Shown here one piece after another: positions 38,729-50,751 of a stretch of 64,000 bases of DNA (its first letter is position 1; each line of letters opens with the position of its first letter). The DNA lies in contig NJFT01000032.1 of NCBI GenBank assembly GCA_002221725.1, positions 1-64,000 of the forward strand. Reading direction: 5' to 3'. A program made the position numbers and the translations under genes. This stretch comes from Scedosporium boydii. Taxonomy: Eukaryota; Ascomycota; Sordariomycetes; Microascales; Microascaceae. The notes beneath the pieces are model-generated. The model was not told the origin of the DNA. It ran no database searches and saw only the letters and a list, made by a program, of their open reading frames with translations.

Positions 38729-39675
38729 ATGAGTTCCTTTCTCACAACAGTGTTCGTGCTCCTTACCTAAGACGCCCGTTACAACCCCGAGCCATCACTG
38801 CCCGACTCTTCAGCGGCCTATGGGCTCTTCTTCCCTCTCTCTTGTGCCCAGCCTATATACACTCTTCGCCGTGCTAGAGAAATCACTAATCCTCGACCGA
38901 CACGCAGAAACCAGCGGACACGCAACCAGTTCCGACCCCGAGCTCCCGGCCGCGGCGGCACGACGAGCCACCAGCTCCGCCAATATGCAGAAGCCACCCT
39001 CGGAGGCGGGAGCCTGCGCAAAGTCGTCAAGCTACCCGAGGGCGAAGATGAGAACGAGTGGCTAGCAGTGAATAGTAAGGAGCTGCGACGTCTATAGCAT
39101 GGGGCTAGGAGAGAGAAGAGTCTAACGTCGAGTAGTGGTGGACTTCTACAACCAAATCAACCTCCTCTACGGTGCCATTACCGAGTTCTGCTCCCCGCAG
39201 TCCTGCCCAGAGATGAAGGCGACAGACGAATTCGAGTACCTCTGGCAAGATAGCGAGAACTACAAGCGGCCGACCAAGATGTCTGCGCCGGCGTACATCG
39301 AGCAGATGATGGGTTGGGTGCAGAGCAATATCGACAACGAGCAGGTTCTCCCGAGCCGGATCGGTACGTTGGGAGGGACTCTTTCACATCTACATGAGGG
39401 TGGAGCATTTTACTAACCCAACTCGAATAATAGGAGTGCCGTTCCCCAAATCGTTCCCCAGCCTCGTCCGCCAAATATTCAAGCGCATGTACAGAGTTTA
39501 CGCCCACATCTACTGCCACCATTACCCCGTCATTCGCGAGCTTGGTCTCGAGCCCCACTTGAACACGAGCTTCAAACAGTACGTGCTCTTCATTGATGAG
39601 CATAACCTTGCGAGCGGAAAGGACTTTTGGGGACCGTTGGGAGATTTGGTGGATAGCATGCTTAAGAGTGATTGA
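38729..39675 (+). CDS. mob1: Mob1 kinase-activator protein
   Basis: A 219-residue Mob1/phocein protein. Mob1 binds and activates NDR/LATS-type kinases (Dbf2/Sid2) in the mitotic exit/septation network. Four exons: 38729-38751, 38908-39074, 39136-39363 and 39434-39675. Exon 1 is only 23 nt (MSSFLTT plus part of Val) and uses a GTTCGT donor, like one in the zinc-finger gene. Later introns have CTAAT, CTAAC and CTAAC branch sites. The zinc ligands correspond to Cys82, Cys87, His164 and His169, matching the human Cys79, Cys84, His161 and His166 pattern. The core segments [19 protein letters not shown] and [12 protein letters not shown] are nearly invariant in the family. Length and termini match fungal Mob1, so the protein appears complete. 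Confidence 0.97.
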
Positions 39676-40206
39676 GAGTCGTGTTTTGTGTTGTTGGTGT
39701 TGGAACCTTGTGTGTTTTCTTTGGCCTGGCGTTGGGAGAGTTCATGTTGTTTATAATTTCGTTTTCGTTTGGGGATGAGTACATGATTGTTGCGTAGAGG
39801 AATAGGATTATCAGAGAAAAGACATTCGTGCAGGTACACGGTGATACTATTTGGAGAACTGATATTTCCATCGTTGCTCCTCAATTGCTCCGCGAATCAG
39901 TTCAAAAATTCAATTTGAAGCATCTGAGCTCTCCCAAGAGGAAACACACTTGCGTCACCCGGCAATTTCCGTAACGTTCCTGGATCGGAAGCATTACATA
40001 ACCCAACCCAACAGCACCAAGAATTTATGCCTCACATCCCAGGCATCGACCCGTTTTGCCGAGCAAATCCCATTTCCGAAGCACAAACCGGAGACAAGCC
40101 TTTGAAAGCCTCATTCAATCGAAACCCCGTTCCCTTGCCCATCTTCGCAACACCTCCCCCCCTTCGTTTCTCGTCCGCCCTCCCAGAGACAATAATATCC
40201 GCCGCA
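39676..40206. other. Region between mob1 and atp5
   Basis: 530 bp containing the mob1 3' flank and the atp5 promoter. Nothing else is evident. Confidence 0.6.
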
Positions 40207-41252
40207 ATGTTCTCGAGACACGCCCTCATCCGATCCGTCCGCGCCGCGACCGCCCAGCGGGTGGTGCCGATGCAGCTCAGGACTTACGCCGCGGCTGCCG
40301 CGACCGAGAACGTCAGGGCCCCCGTTGCCGTTTTTGGACTTGACGGAACTTATGCCACTGCCCTTGTAGGTCGAATCCGATAACAATTGAAAGGAAGATG
40401 TTTTCCGGACGGGCCATTGGGGTTCAATTGGTGTTCTCGAGCATGGATGGCGCCAGGAAAAATCAGCCTCATGTAGCACCGGAAAAACTCATGATGATTA
40501 AAAAAACGCCTCAATTGGTTCTAACAAGAAGAAACTCAACAGTACACCGCCGCCGTCAAGACCTCCACCCTCGACCCCACCGCCCGGGCCCTCGACACCC
40601 TCGGCCAGATCGTCGCCCGCGACGTCAAGCTCCAGAACATCCTGGCCGCGCCGACCCTCAAGCCCGAGGACAAGAGCGCCATCGTCGCCGAGCTCGCGAA
40701 CCAGGCCGGCGCCGGCAACGAGACCGTCAAGAACTTCCTCGAGACCCTCGCGGAGAACAACCGCCTCGGACTGCTCGGCGGCGTTTGCGAGAAGTTTGGG
40801 ACTTTGATGTCGGCGGCGCGTGGTGAGGTTGAGATGCGTGTTACCAGTGCTCAGGTATCGTATCACCTCTCCCTCGGGATATGCTGCTAGGTGTTTTTAG
40901 GAGGACGATGGGAATGGAGAATGGACATGATGCTAATGAGGGGGGTATCTTTTAGCAATTGGACAACAAGACCCTCAACCGCCTCGAGACCGCTGTTGCC
41001 AAGTCTGAGTACGTCGGTGCTGGCAAGAAGCTCAAGGTTACCAACGAGGTATGTCGGCCTTTCATCCTTCTCTCTCTTTCTTCTTGGGAGGGGAGAGAGG
41101 ATATATATGCAACAACTTCCTAACACCCGCTTCCTTAGGTTAACCCTGACATCCTCGGTGGACTCATCGTCGAGATCGGCGACCGAACAATCGACCGCAG
41201 CGTCTCGGCCCGCCTCGCCAAGCTCAACAAGCTCCTCACTGACTCCCTGTAA
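40207..41252 (+). CDS. atp5: ATP synthase subunit 5 (OSCP)
   Basis: A 225-residue oligomycin-sensitivity-conferring protein, which links the F1 head to the peripheral stalk of mitochondrial ATP synthase. Four exons: 40207-40365, 40543-40854, 40956-41048 and 41139-41252, all introns in phase 0. The first intron has a CTAAC branch site. The N-terminal 30 residues are rich in Arg, Ala and Val without acids, an import presequence. The C-terminus has the family signature V-N-P-(D/E)-I-L-G-G-L-I-V-E-I-G-D-R followed by D-R-S-V-S-A-R-L-x-K-L. The frame extends upstream without a stop, but ATG 40207 gives the expected presequence and length (yeast Atp5 is 212 residues). Confidence 0.97.
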
Positions 41253-41672
41253 AAAGCGTTTGTATACTCCTCGAATGAAAAAAAAGAAATCCTCTTTGTT
41301 GATAAAGCCTAAATAAAGAACCTCCGGACCACAGTGAGTGGGAGGCTTTTGTCCTAAACTTATTTTTATTTTTTTGTCATTTTCTTTTTTCCTTATTCCT
41401 TCGATCTAGACTTGCTCCTACCCCTCTCGTCGTCCCGCCCTGGTATGGAGTCCCAAGACGGAGGACGAGGGGGAGCGGAGTGAAAGGAATGGGGGGAAAA
41501 CGTTGGGAAGGAGATGTGTGGGCTGCGAGGGTTTGTGTGCATTATGGGTTCCAAGAATAGAATGCATCTTCTACCAAGCTGGTTCGCCCGGTATCTCGAA
41601 ATGAGGAGTGAGTGATTGTGTTGCCCAAGGGCTGCTCCGGGAGATGATTCACACGACCCTTGTGTGAGCCTG

Positions 41673-41924
41673 CAGAACAAACGCTGCTATTGTCCTCTCG
41701 AGCAGAATTGTGGTCCCAGATCCCTTGAGCTGCTCATTGCCTTCCTTCAGAGGTACTTCAACCCAAACAAGATGCTGAGAATCACCAAGTCTCTGGCGGG
41801 CATCCGCCCTTCCTTCATCTCATGCACAAAGACGCTCAACCGTCAAGGCTTGACCTTCATGGAGAAGCGCTTCCAGCGAACACTCTCTCTCGCCTGTGAT
41901 GTCTTCGGTTCTCCTCGAGAATGA
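41673..41924 (+). CDS. Coding-like orphan segment (possible 3' exon)
   Basis: An open stretch ending in TGA at 41924 shows the same C-rich third positions as the real genes here (ATC, ACC, TTC, AAG, CTC, GCC repeatedly). An acceptor-like GAGCCTGCAG ends at 41672. The first in-frame ATG is 41772, which would give only 50 residues. Alternatively it is the terminal exon of a gene whose upstream exons I cannot see, or a decayed fragment. The product is basic and matches no family I recognise. Confidence 0.3.
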   Translation, partial: QNKRCYCPLEQNCGPRSLELLIAFLQRYFNPNKMLRITKSLAGIRPSFISCTKTLNRQGLTFMEKRFQRTLSLACDVFGSPRE

Positions 41925-42114
41925 TTGCCGACGTGGGCGGATGAAACCAACCTTACTCAGGGATGAACTAGAACAGCCATCGCTTGGCAAATATCCATAG
42001 TCCCACTCTCGACGACTGAGGTATGTGTCCGCGTTACGAAGGAAACGATCAGGATTCGCCTCCAGTATGCTGGTGGAGCTACTAAAGCGACATGATATTG
42101 AATGCCTTCAAAAC

Positions 42115-42480
42115 ATCATCCCTGGGCAAAACCCATAACCTCCCCCCGTTTCCCTAACCCCCAACCTAACACCATCCCTCTCTAGCCATCGAACGAGCAT
42201 CGCCAAGTCCACGAGCTCTAGAATCTCCCAACCACTTCGAAGTCCCCCCCATCCCACCCTCACCCACATCGAAAGTAGATCACCCCCCAAAGCCACCTGA
42301 GCATCACCAGCCCATCCAACCGAGCAAACATCTACACCCACACAAAAGCCCAACACACCCAACCCATCCTCACCCCCCTCCCACAAAATCCTTACTCATC
42401 ACGCTTTCCCCCCTCGGTGAACAACCACGGTATAGTCCCCCAAGACCCCTACTAGTTCGGCGATTAACCCACAGCCCCCG
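42115..42480. other. C-over-G skewed tract
   Basis: The plus strand is dominated by C and A with very few G outside isolated spots, including many CCCC runs. It does not resolve into a tandem repeat and encodes nothing convincing. Its minus strand is G-rich with several GGGG runs. Confidence 0.6.
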
Positions 42481-43273
42481 CGGGATCTCAAACCATCCCA
42501 AAGCAAAACGGGAACCGAAGCCTCTCATCCCCAAGAGAAAAGAGAGCCATGTGCTCACTTTCCCCTTCAAGCATTCCCACTCCCCCTTGTCCTAACTGCA
42601 AGGTACCAGGCGGAAATCCCGCAAAAAAAGGCCTGACAAAAAAATTAGAGCCTTCACCGAAGACCCGCGTGGGGGAGAGGTCCATGGAGTAACACGGTCC
42701 GCGCCGAGTTAGCCGTCCGGGAACGGATCCTTTCTTTTTTTTCGTGTTAGGTTTTGACGTGCCGTTCGAGTCGGGACCGTTCATCCAATGTTGATGTTTG
42801 CTGCTTTCGTCAATCTGCATGGTTGTTTCTTACAGGAACGCCAAGCCGACCGCGATCGAAACCGTCACCGAACACAAGAAGAATTGCCTCAAATGGACAA
42901 CATTATCTTAAGAGCACGTATGGCGGTCATGAAACAATAAACCGACATGTTATCGTGAGTAGAGTTTTCGTTCATTCATGAATCCAGATCGGAAATAAGC
43001 CCCTACTTGAAGAGTAACTTGCGCTATCTGGCGGTATGCATATTTCCTACCATACGCTTTGCCTTGTCTAGAGTTGCTCAACCCTAGGGTCCCCCGCAGC
43101 TAAAAGGCTTCCACTCTTTTCACCGAGGGGTCCTAATAGGAAATGAGTAGTGTGACTACCTGCCCAACCTGGATAGATGACCGGAAGAACTTTTCAAAAG
43201 TATCTTGAAGTAATAGTGACTTGTCATTCCGTGGCAGGAGGGGCAGGGTTAATCTGCCCCTCAGATCCCTTCT

Positions 43274-44872
43274 TCATCTGTGAGTGAAATCGAGGCAGAA
43301 ATCGTGCATAAGGTCAACCCCCAGCGCCGACACGAGTTCAGCCACCATCATTTTGATGTTTGGGGAGTCATCAATTGTCAGATCGTGCCAGACAATGAGA
43401 TCAGACGTCCTGTGGAGCGAGCCATTCACGCCAAGCCTCAGGAAGACATCATCTAGGTCTACCTCCTTCATCTCATCTAGACTTGGGATTCCAGGCATCT
43501 TCTTCGTAAACAGGAGGGTCTCACCCTCGTCACTACTTGCATCACTCCCGTCCTCATCTGACTTGTGGGCTTCTTCTTCTTCCTCTTCCTCCTCCCCTTC
43601 TTTCAATGGAGGTGAGGATTCGGAAGCTTTTCCCGCATCGCCACTGCCTCCGTTCACTTTCTTCGTTTGCCCTTCTTTAAGCGCCTCCGAGATTCCCACA
43701 TACGCCCCACTATCGAGGATGGCCAGGACCCGAGAGTCCAGGGGTTCCCAGGCAAGGGTGTCGGGGTCAAGGATGAACTGTGGCGAGTAATCAATCTTGT
43801 ACCTCATCTTTGGACAGTTGTGGATGTAGAAGCCGGGATACCACCACTTATACTCCTCTTCCTTGGCTAGAACAATCTCTCTTAGCGCACCCAATTTTCC
43901 GGGCGCAAACTTGTGAATAGATTCGTGATAGAAGAAATAGACGGCACTGACACATTGAGGGAGCAGATCAATCACTCCGACAGCAACGAGATCGCCGTCT
44001 ATCCGATAGCATTGATGAAACGACCCAAGGCGTCGCTTTCTCCCGGACTTCAAGGTTTCGGTGCGCCTAGTAATTGGCGAGTTGCATAGGAAGCGAGTAA
44101 ATCCGTTTCGACTGACCGATTCTTGGGTCTCTTTGTGCACCTTCATTTGGTAGTTCTCAAACACCTTGTATTTTTCTTCCGTGAACGAGTCCTCCTCTAT
44201 CGTGACGGAAAACTCATGGCTCGGTGATGGAGGTGTTTTCAAGGCACCAATTTCGGCCTCGTGGATCCTCTCGGTTAGGTCAAATACATTATCTCGCTTT
44301 TTTGCCTCTTCGCGTGACCGAGGATAGAGGCGGGCTGCCTCACGCGCATAAGCCTCGCCGATGATATGCCTGTTGAATCGGTTTACAGTCTGGCGCTGAT
44401 CCTTCGTTGGGCAGAATAGGTCCGTATCCAGGCGGAGGGTGTAGTGGGGGCAGCAGGAACTCCGGGGATCCGGCCGGTACAAGAGACTTCCAGAACGTCT
44501 CCATGTTCGGTCGAGCAGGGATTGGTAAAACTCCGGCGTCAACGAGACAGCCGAGGCATAGTAGGAGTAACCTGCATTTCCACCCCAAAAAAACCGGTCA
44601 GATCTCACATAAACTGAAAACCAACAGAGCGAGCACATGCGTTTCCGGGGACGAACAGGGAGCCTTCACGGTTCCCAAAACGGGGAGGACATCGGGGAGG
44701 GGTGTGGCACAAGGCCGAGAGAGTACAGAGGCGAGGTGTAGGTGTAAGTTTCCCATCAAGGCCAGCCAGCGCAACCTCTGCGCTGGACCACCGTGGGGGT
44801 TAAATGGGGATGACTGACTTTTCTTACGACCTCCTCCACCACAATAGCCACAGTTAGACGAGTTCGTATAAC
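43274..44872 (-). CDS. ate1: Arginyl-tRNA-protein transferase Ate1 (first exon unresolved)
   Basis: Ate1 moves arginine from Arg-tRNA to N-terminal Asp, Glu or oxidised Cys, marking proteins for the N-degron pathway. Two exons are clear: 44872-44828 (45 nt) and 44571-43274, joined across a 256-bp intron with a GTAAGA donor. The 45-nt exon encodes the essential CGYC cysteine pair, and the next exon begins YSYYAS. Other signatures are CCPHYTLRLD, the C-terminal domain stretch G-x-I-D-x-L-P, VYFFYHE, and YPGFYIHNCPKMRYK. A strong acceptor (CTAAT branch, TTGCAG) precedes 44872, so at least one coding exon lies upstream. One candidate is ATG 44994 to 44967, but its GTGATC donor is weak. An acidic insertion containing eight consecutive Glu lies after the catalytic part. 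No stop interrupts the visible exons. Confidence 0.92.
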
Positions 44873-46403
44873 CTGCAATAGGAATATTAGCAAAAAAAAA
44901 GAAGTCCAGGCATCAAACCACACGCGGGAGTCTGGCCTCAAAGAAGAAGGGCGAGGCGTGGATCACATAATGAATACGCAGAATGGGCTGGCATGACGGG
45001 AAAGTGTTATCAAAGAGAGAGACGCTATAGGTCGCTCGCTCACTCCAGGCGTGGTGGTCGTGGAGCGGGACCAGCAAGAATCAAGAATCGGGCCTGCAGT
45101 TATACAATTCTCGGTGGTTATGAAACGCATCTCACTAAGAATGCGTCGTGGAAGCTTTGCGGTCTGCCAACCAGGTGCGTAGTTCAAGCACCTGATTCCT
45201 AAACACGCATTCCATGTCATATCCTGGTGTGCTTAAACAACAACAAACACCTTCAACAGAAAGACAGGCGCAGATGCAAGAAATGCAACCGGTAATGGAT
45301 CATACAGAATCGAGGAATTAAGCCGGGTAAGCGTGGGGGTAAGCTCTGCCTGCGATTCGACCTCTATCCCCAGAAGGCGAGTTTGCGTTGTCCACCCGAT
45401 TCTAATTCTTCGCTCCCCGGAAAAGGCAATGCTTCAACACGCCGTACAGGCCAGCCCGAGAAAGCGGTAACAAGGAGTCCTCAGTGCAAAGCAAGTCGAA
45501 GCTTCAACAGCAACATCATGCAACACGTCTTCGACACATATCGACCTGAGGTGAGGGTCCGCAAGTGCTTTGCCACTAGTACATTGGCCGGGAGCAAAAA
45601 TGCAAACGTTTGGCGGGCCTGCATGCAGGTAGATGTTGTGCCATGAGGAGAGGGAGCAATGGTGCTTGGAAGGATTGCTTGGACCAAGAAAGCATGCAAT
45701 GAGGTGAGGGGGAAATGCTTCCAGAAAAAAAGAAGAACGAGCCAACGGCGTGCTGGAGATCCTGCACGGGTTCAAATGGTTGGAGGAGACGAATGTGGAA
45801 CAACTCACCAATGGGGGATATATAGGATAATGCAGCTCCAGGGGTTCGCGCACCCGCATCGTCCATTGCATCCAATACTACCCGAGCCGAGGGCAGCTAA
45901 GGTAATCTAGCGGCCTCTCGGGGTATCGACTTTCGAGACGAGAAACAAGAGTCGCTTTCTTTTTAGTCGAGTTGATGTCAGCCGAGTTCCTTGTCAGTGC
46001 AAGTGCAACAATGCCTATCAAATGCTAGTTTGAGCGAAATCCTAATGTGGGGATCCTATCTCATAGTAGTGGGGGGGTGTGGGTAAGAAAAAAGAGACTG
46101 ATGTCAGTGGAAGAGGTTCAATTCGTGCCGGGAAACGAAGTCGCCTTGCCCCAAAAGTATGAGGGATGCATTGGATTGGGATCTTTTTTCCTTCTTTTTC
46201 TTTCCCTTTTCCCCCGTGCCTGCAGATGGGATACAGCAACGCATCGTGAAGGAGAGAGGGAACGGGTGCTCGTTTCCTTGCGCTTCTCTTCTCAACTGAA
46301 TGGTTGGCGGGGAAAGAGGGGTTTCCTGAAAGACTAAGCGGGGCGTTCTGGAATCGGGCAATGTCGTGGTGGCTTGTTGAAGTTGTGTCCGCTGTGTCCG
46401 CTG

Positions 46404-49164
46404 TACGAAGTACAGTTGATGAAATCAGGATACTTACTGTCTAGATGCGTGAGATGAGAGCCTGACTTGTGACTTGTGGCTTGTTAGGCGGTGGTTGAGC
46501 TGACACTTGATGCTGGCAAGAATGATGACAGACAGCCAGGCTGGAGGGGGGAGGGGAAAAAAGCCTAGTCTCGGTGATTGCGGTCTCGTGGGCTGTGGTG
46601 AGCTGTCGTGTGCCTGTGCACTGGGCCGTAGAGAGCTCAACTTCTGACGCCAGAAGGTCGGTTTATAGCTGGCCAGGCGGGCTAGGCGGTGTGGGAGAGA
46701 AGAATGTGGAAGGGTGTGGTCAATGTGGCGACACCTGTTGAAGTGAACAAGTCGTCAAGTAGGCACCCATTAGGCGGCTGCTGCTGCTGCTGCTGCTTGG
46801 ACTCGATTGGACTGGGTCTGAGAAGCAAGGATACCAGAGAGGAATAGAAAAAAGACCCCGTATTGAAGCGCTATGAAGCGGGGGATTGACTGGGTCGCCC
46901 ATCAGGTTGGATCATTGATCAAATGGCTTCTTTCTTGTGGATAAGGCCCTAGGAAATAGCGTACTGCAGCACGGCAAAACGGGGGTGGGGCAAGATTCGA
47001 TCAATTGATACTGGAAGAAGCACACTCAGTCTCTGATCAATGTATCGACGAGATTCGATGCGTGCTGTTTGTGGTCGAGTTAAGCTGACACGCTGCGCCA
47101 GTTGCATGAGAGCGACTCCGAATGCCAACTCATGATCATGTACCCAGTACTTCGTACTTTGAACAATGAATGCTAACATTTCACGCTAGTCTCGGGCGGG
47201 GTTTTCTTGCTGGGCATTTTGGTGGCGAAGAATCAGTCAATGCTGTACGGAGTAGTTGCAATTGTATAAAGGAATTACTTGAGCTGAGTGAGTTTGGAGA
47301 CATGATGCAAAAGTTCAACTCGGGGAATAACTCGTAGCTTCCTCTTCTAGGAGGGTCGGTGTCGTCAAATGTCATCTGCAAAAACCCCCGGTTCAGTTCA
47401 CATTGTGATGGAGGAAGTCGCAGTCAGGTGTGTAAACTGCAGCGTAAAGTAGAAGGTATAGTTTAGAGGGTACGAAGTAATGGGAAGGAACTGGCCCACT
47501 GGTCAAGTCTCTATCCTCACAGGTGGAGAGATCAATCAATCAATCATCAATGTCCTATTCTTGGCAGCGCCCCTTACATGTGCCAGCCACATCGCCTGGG
47601 ACTCGTCCAGACTTAACAGGTTACTTCAAGACCCATCGGCCGGGTTTCGAAGGACCTTCCATCATGCCAGCTCCCTACCTTGCAGTTGAGACAGGGCGAT
47701 CTCGATAATGCTTAGAATATCAGGTATCAAGTAATACTTGGGAGAGCTGTCCCGCTCCTCCTCCGGCAGTAACTGCCTTCCACATCGACCTTCTGGTCGA
47801 CCGTTTACTTCCTCGTGTACTTGGATAGACGGGACTTAGAAGGCCCAGGCCAGGGCGCTCTTGCTGTCTCATCAATATTATCAAAGCTAGTCCTTTGCCC
47901 GTGCCTTCCGTGTATGATATTAGTGGGGCTGAGATGGAGTTGGGTTCTTACTTGTACGAAGTAGTGTATAATGGTATCGCGAAAGTTGAGACTGAAACTC
48001 GAGACAGAACCCATTTTAATGTTGTGCTAAAAACTGGACCCGGCATTGTGCAACACCCTGTTGAGTGTCCGTTCGGAGCAAATGGTCTAACACCATTGGC
48101 GTTAGGAGCCCCAGGGCATTACGGCAGTGTAATAACAATGACGAGTCGATATCAACGATGCCCACGCAAGATAACTCTAGGGACTCCTTCCAGCTGGGGA
48201 GCGACTAGCCGGAACCGTCATTGTTGAAGCATGAAGCGTTACGACTAGCTGAATTATCCACATGAAAATGGCCTCTACTGAATCTGCAGGTACATTATAC
48301 CTACACTGCCAGCGAGTGAACCTTGTTCCTGAAGGATCTCAATACCTCGCCCCGCCGTATCATGTCTGCTCGTAACTGTCACGACGAAGTGACGATGGAC
48401 GACAGGTTTCAAACACGTGCATCCAATATCCAATCTGTGCTCTGTGTCTGGTCGGTGGTGATTTATACAGCTACCCATCCTGCCGGTGCTAGCTCAGAAG
48501 CTAGGGGACCAATCGCTAGGCCAGCATTGATGCAGATCGATCCCTGCTTAAAGCCTGGCGTGACAAGGCGGTTGTACCTCTCTGGACAGGGAAGTCCTGG
48601 TGGGTGGGAACAATTCGGTTTTTTTTCTTTTTCTCTGGTGAACGCAGGCGAGCTTTTTGGGGACAGGACAGGAACGGCATTTGATCAATCTTCTTTCCTT
48701 CTTCCCTTCTGTTGACCCCTTCCCTTGCAAGCCACCCCCAGGAAGTTGAGAGGGGTGGTGGTATGGGCTTCAAGTTGATTTGATGTCACTCGCAAAAGCG
48801 CTTGAGCTGATTCCGATGCAGTCGGGTACATGGATAGTTTCTGGTCGGGTTCCACGCGACACTTGATTGCATCTCGAAATCCCAGATCCTAGCACTCGTA
48901 TCAATGTACGAAGTAATATTCCTCTTTCGCGGGTTTACTTCGAAGTGTTAGTTGCACCCCCCACCACCATCATCTCGTCTCCATCCGTAGATGGGCATTA
49001 CCTTGCCTCCCCCCCCAAACGGTCTGCTGGAGATTGCTCCTCAAGAAGTCGGCAGTATTTTCCTAACCGAGTGATTAACAGTAATGGGAATTCGCCTGGC
49101 GCGTATAGATTCCTTTTTGACGGATCTTAATACAGGATGCAAGTCATATTCTTCCTACTTCGTA
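46404..49164. repeat. Dispersed 9-bp motif TACGAAGTA/TACTTCGTA, right cluster (6 copies)
   Basis: Exact copies begin at 46404, 47148, 47471, 47955, 48907 and 49156. The copy at 46401-46415 is extended to CTGTAC-GAA-GTACAG, with 6-bp perfect inverted arms. A one-base variant TACGGAGTA occurs at 47246. Confidence 0.9.
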
Positions 49165-49617
49165 CTTATAATTGCCACCGAATGCCAGGTGCCAGCAATA
49201 TCTGGCACGGCTTCATGTAAAGTCGTTGCTCCCCACGCTGCACAGTCTATACAATGATCCAGAGATCGTCTAGGACAGGACAGGACAGGGCGGACGCAGT
49301 AATCTACAGGTACCACTACATTCAAATGCCTCCTCCTGCCATGTAGTATGTGTTGGCAATGGATATCCAAAATGAACATTGGACAGCTTTGTTTGGATGC
49401 TGTACCATTTTATTTTCAATTTTATTTCCGGCTTTCCCCCACAACTTGAACTAGGCAAGAAGTCTGTCCTAAGATACCCGCATCGCAACGCACCCGTCCA
49501 TGCCTACATACTACACCCTGCCACATATTTTGTCACCCCCATTCTTCACACCATGCTTTTCCGTGTCGGTCTAACATTTTGAGGGTTGCTCAACAGGGTG
49601 GCGGTATAAACCGATTT

Positions 49618-49665
49618 GAGCATGGGGCATGGGATGGGGCATGGGATGGGGCATGGAGCATGGGG
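49618..49665. repeat. Short tandem repeat of GGGGCATGGGAT
   Basis: Two perfect 12-nt units (49624-49647) are flanked by partial, diverged copies. The tract has a G-rich plus strand. Confidence 0.85.
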
Positions 49666-50666
49666 TCAAGCTGTCCAAGGTGCTGCCTTGCGGCTCACGC
49701 GAATATATATAACCCGTGTACTTGCCCTGAAAAATACTGCCCTCCTCTCACTTGGTGTGTCGATGATCTCACCAGACATCATCAAGAGTGCAGCAGGCTC
49801 CATAGTGGTCTCCAGCTCCCTTGGATCTTCCCAATTCACTTTGCCCATAGCCTGATACATTCTACGTCTACCCGTTTGCCCCCGTTTGCCGATCATTAGT
49901 CAATTTGAATTGTCCTTCCTGAATTTCTTCGTTCCTATCTTAGCTCTACACGCTACCACTTGCCCGTCCGAGTCTCAACGTCAACTTTTTTTTTTCAGTT
50001 ATTTTTTTCTAACCTCTCCGCTAGCGGCGGAGTCATCTCCTGAGTCGAAACCGGGCCTACGGCATATTTCGAAGACCGTCGAGGAACCTCAGGAAGATCA
50101 AACTAAAAGGCACCACCAAGGCAACAAGTGTCACGCTAGCACCTGCCGTCTCCAAGCTGTTGTTGCGCTAGGCAATACTTTGACAATTTTGTCTTCTGTT
50201 GTTGGTACTTGGCTGGTGTGGCATTGAACCTACCTGCTGCCAGCTTTGTTAGGTATGTTCAGTTCTTTTGCGCTCCTCCCCCCGAGTCTGGGTGTGACTG
50301 TTCGACCGCCCTAGCCAGGCCGGACAATGGGTTCCATTCCTTTGACGTATGAATCATAACTAAGTTCTTCTTATTGTTCTTCAGAAACTTACCGCCACCT
50401 CTAGAGCTCCTGCTACTGCTAGGCAGCTCAACATCCTGGCGCTAGTCTCAAACAACCCTCGAAAACAACCAACCCAATTCTCCCATCAACCAGCTCAGAC
50501 CTCGTTGCGGATGGAAGAGACAAGTTCACCACTGCTCCTCCATCAAACCCCCACGCACACCTATCATCACTCTTGGAATTTGTGGCTCTTTACGAATTTT
50601 CCAATATAAATCCGGGCCCTTCTCGAAACCCGAACAAAAAAATAAGTGAAACTACGAGAAAAAGAT

Positions 50667-50751
50667 AAAAAAAAAAAAAAAAGGAACAAAAGAAGGGAAA
50701 AAAAAAAAAAAAAAAAAAAAAGGAACAAAAGAAGGGAAAAAAAAAAAAAAA
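50667..50751. repeat. Tandem duplication of poly(A) plus GGAACAAAAGAAGGG
   Basis: Two identical 15-nt blocks, at 50683-50697 and 50722-50736, are separated and flanked by A runs of 16, 24 and 15 bases. The pattern suggests a duplicated adenine-rich tail or slippage product. Confidence 0.9.

Larger units (their letters stand above)
41253..43273. other. Convergent intergenic region between atp5 and ate1
   Basis: 2.0 kb. It holds a coding-like orphan segment (41673-41924) and a strongly C-over-G skewed tract (about 42115-42480), each listed separately. Otherwise nothing is supportable. Confidence 0.55.

Noticed and set aside
46780..46798. CTG run as a possible coding polyGln/Leu tract
   Set aside because: It is a short isolated microsatellite with no surrounding gene.
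49886..50227. 113-codon frame with a hydrophobic start resembling a signal peptide
   Set aside because: Codon use is random, no Kozak-like context, and the Phe-rich part derives from a T tract.
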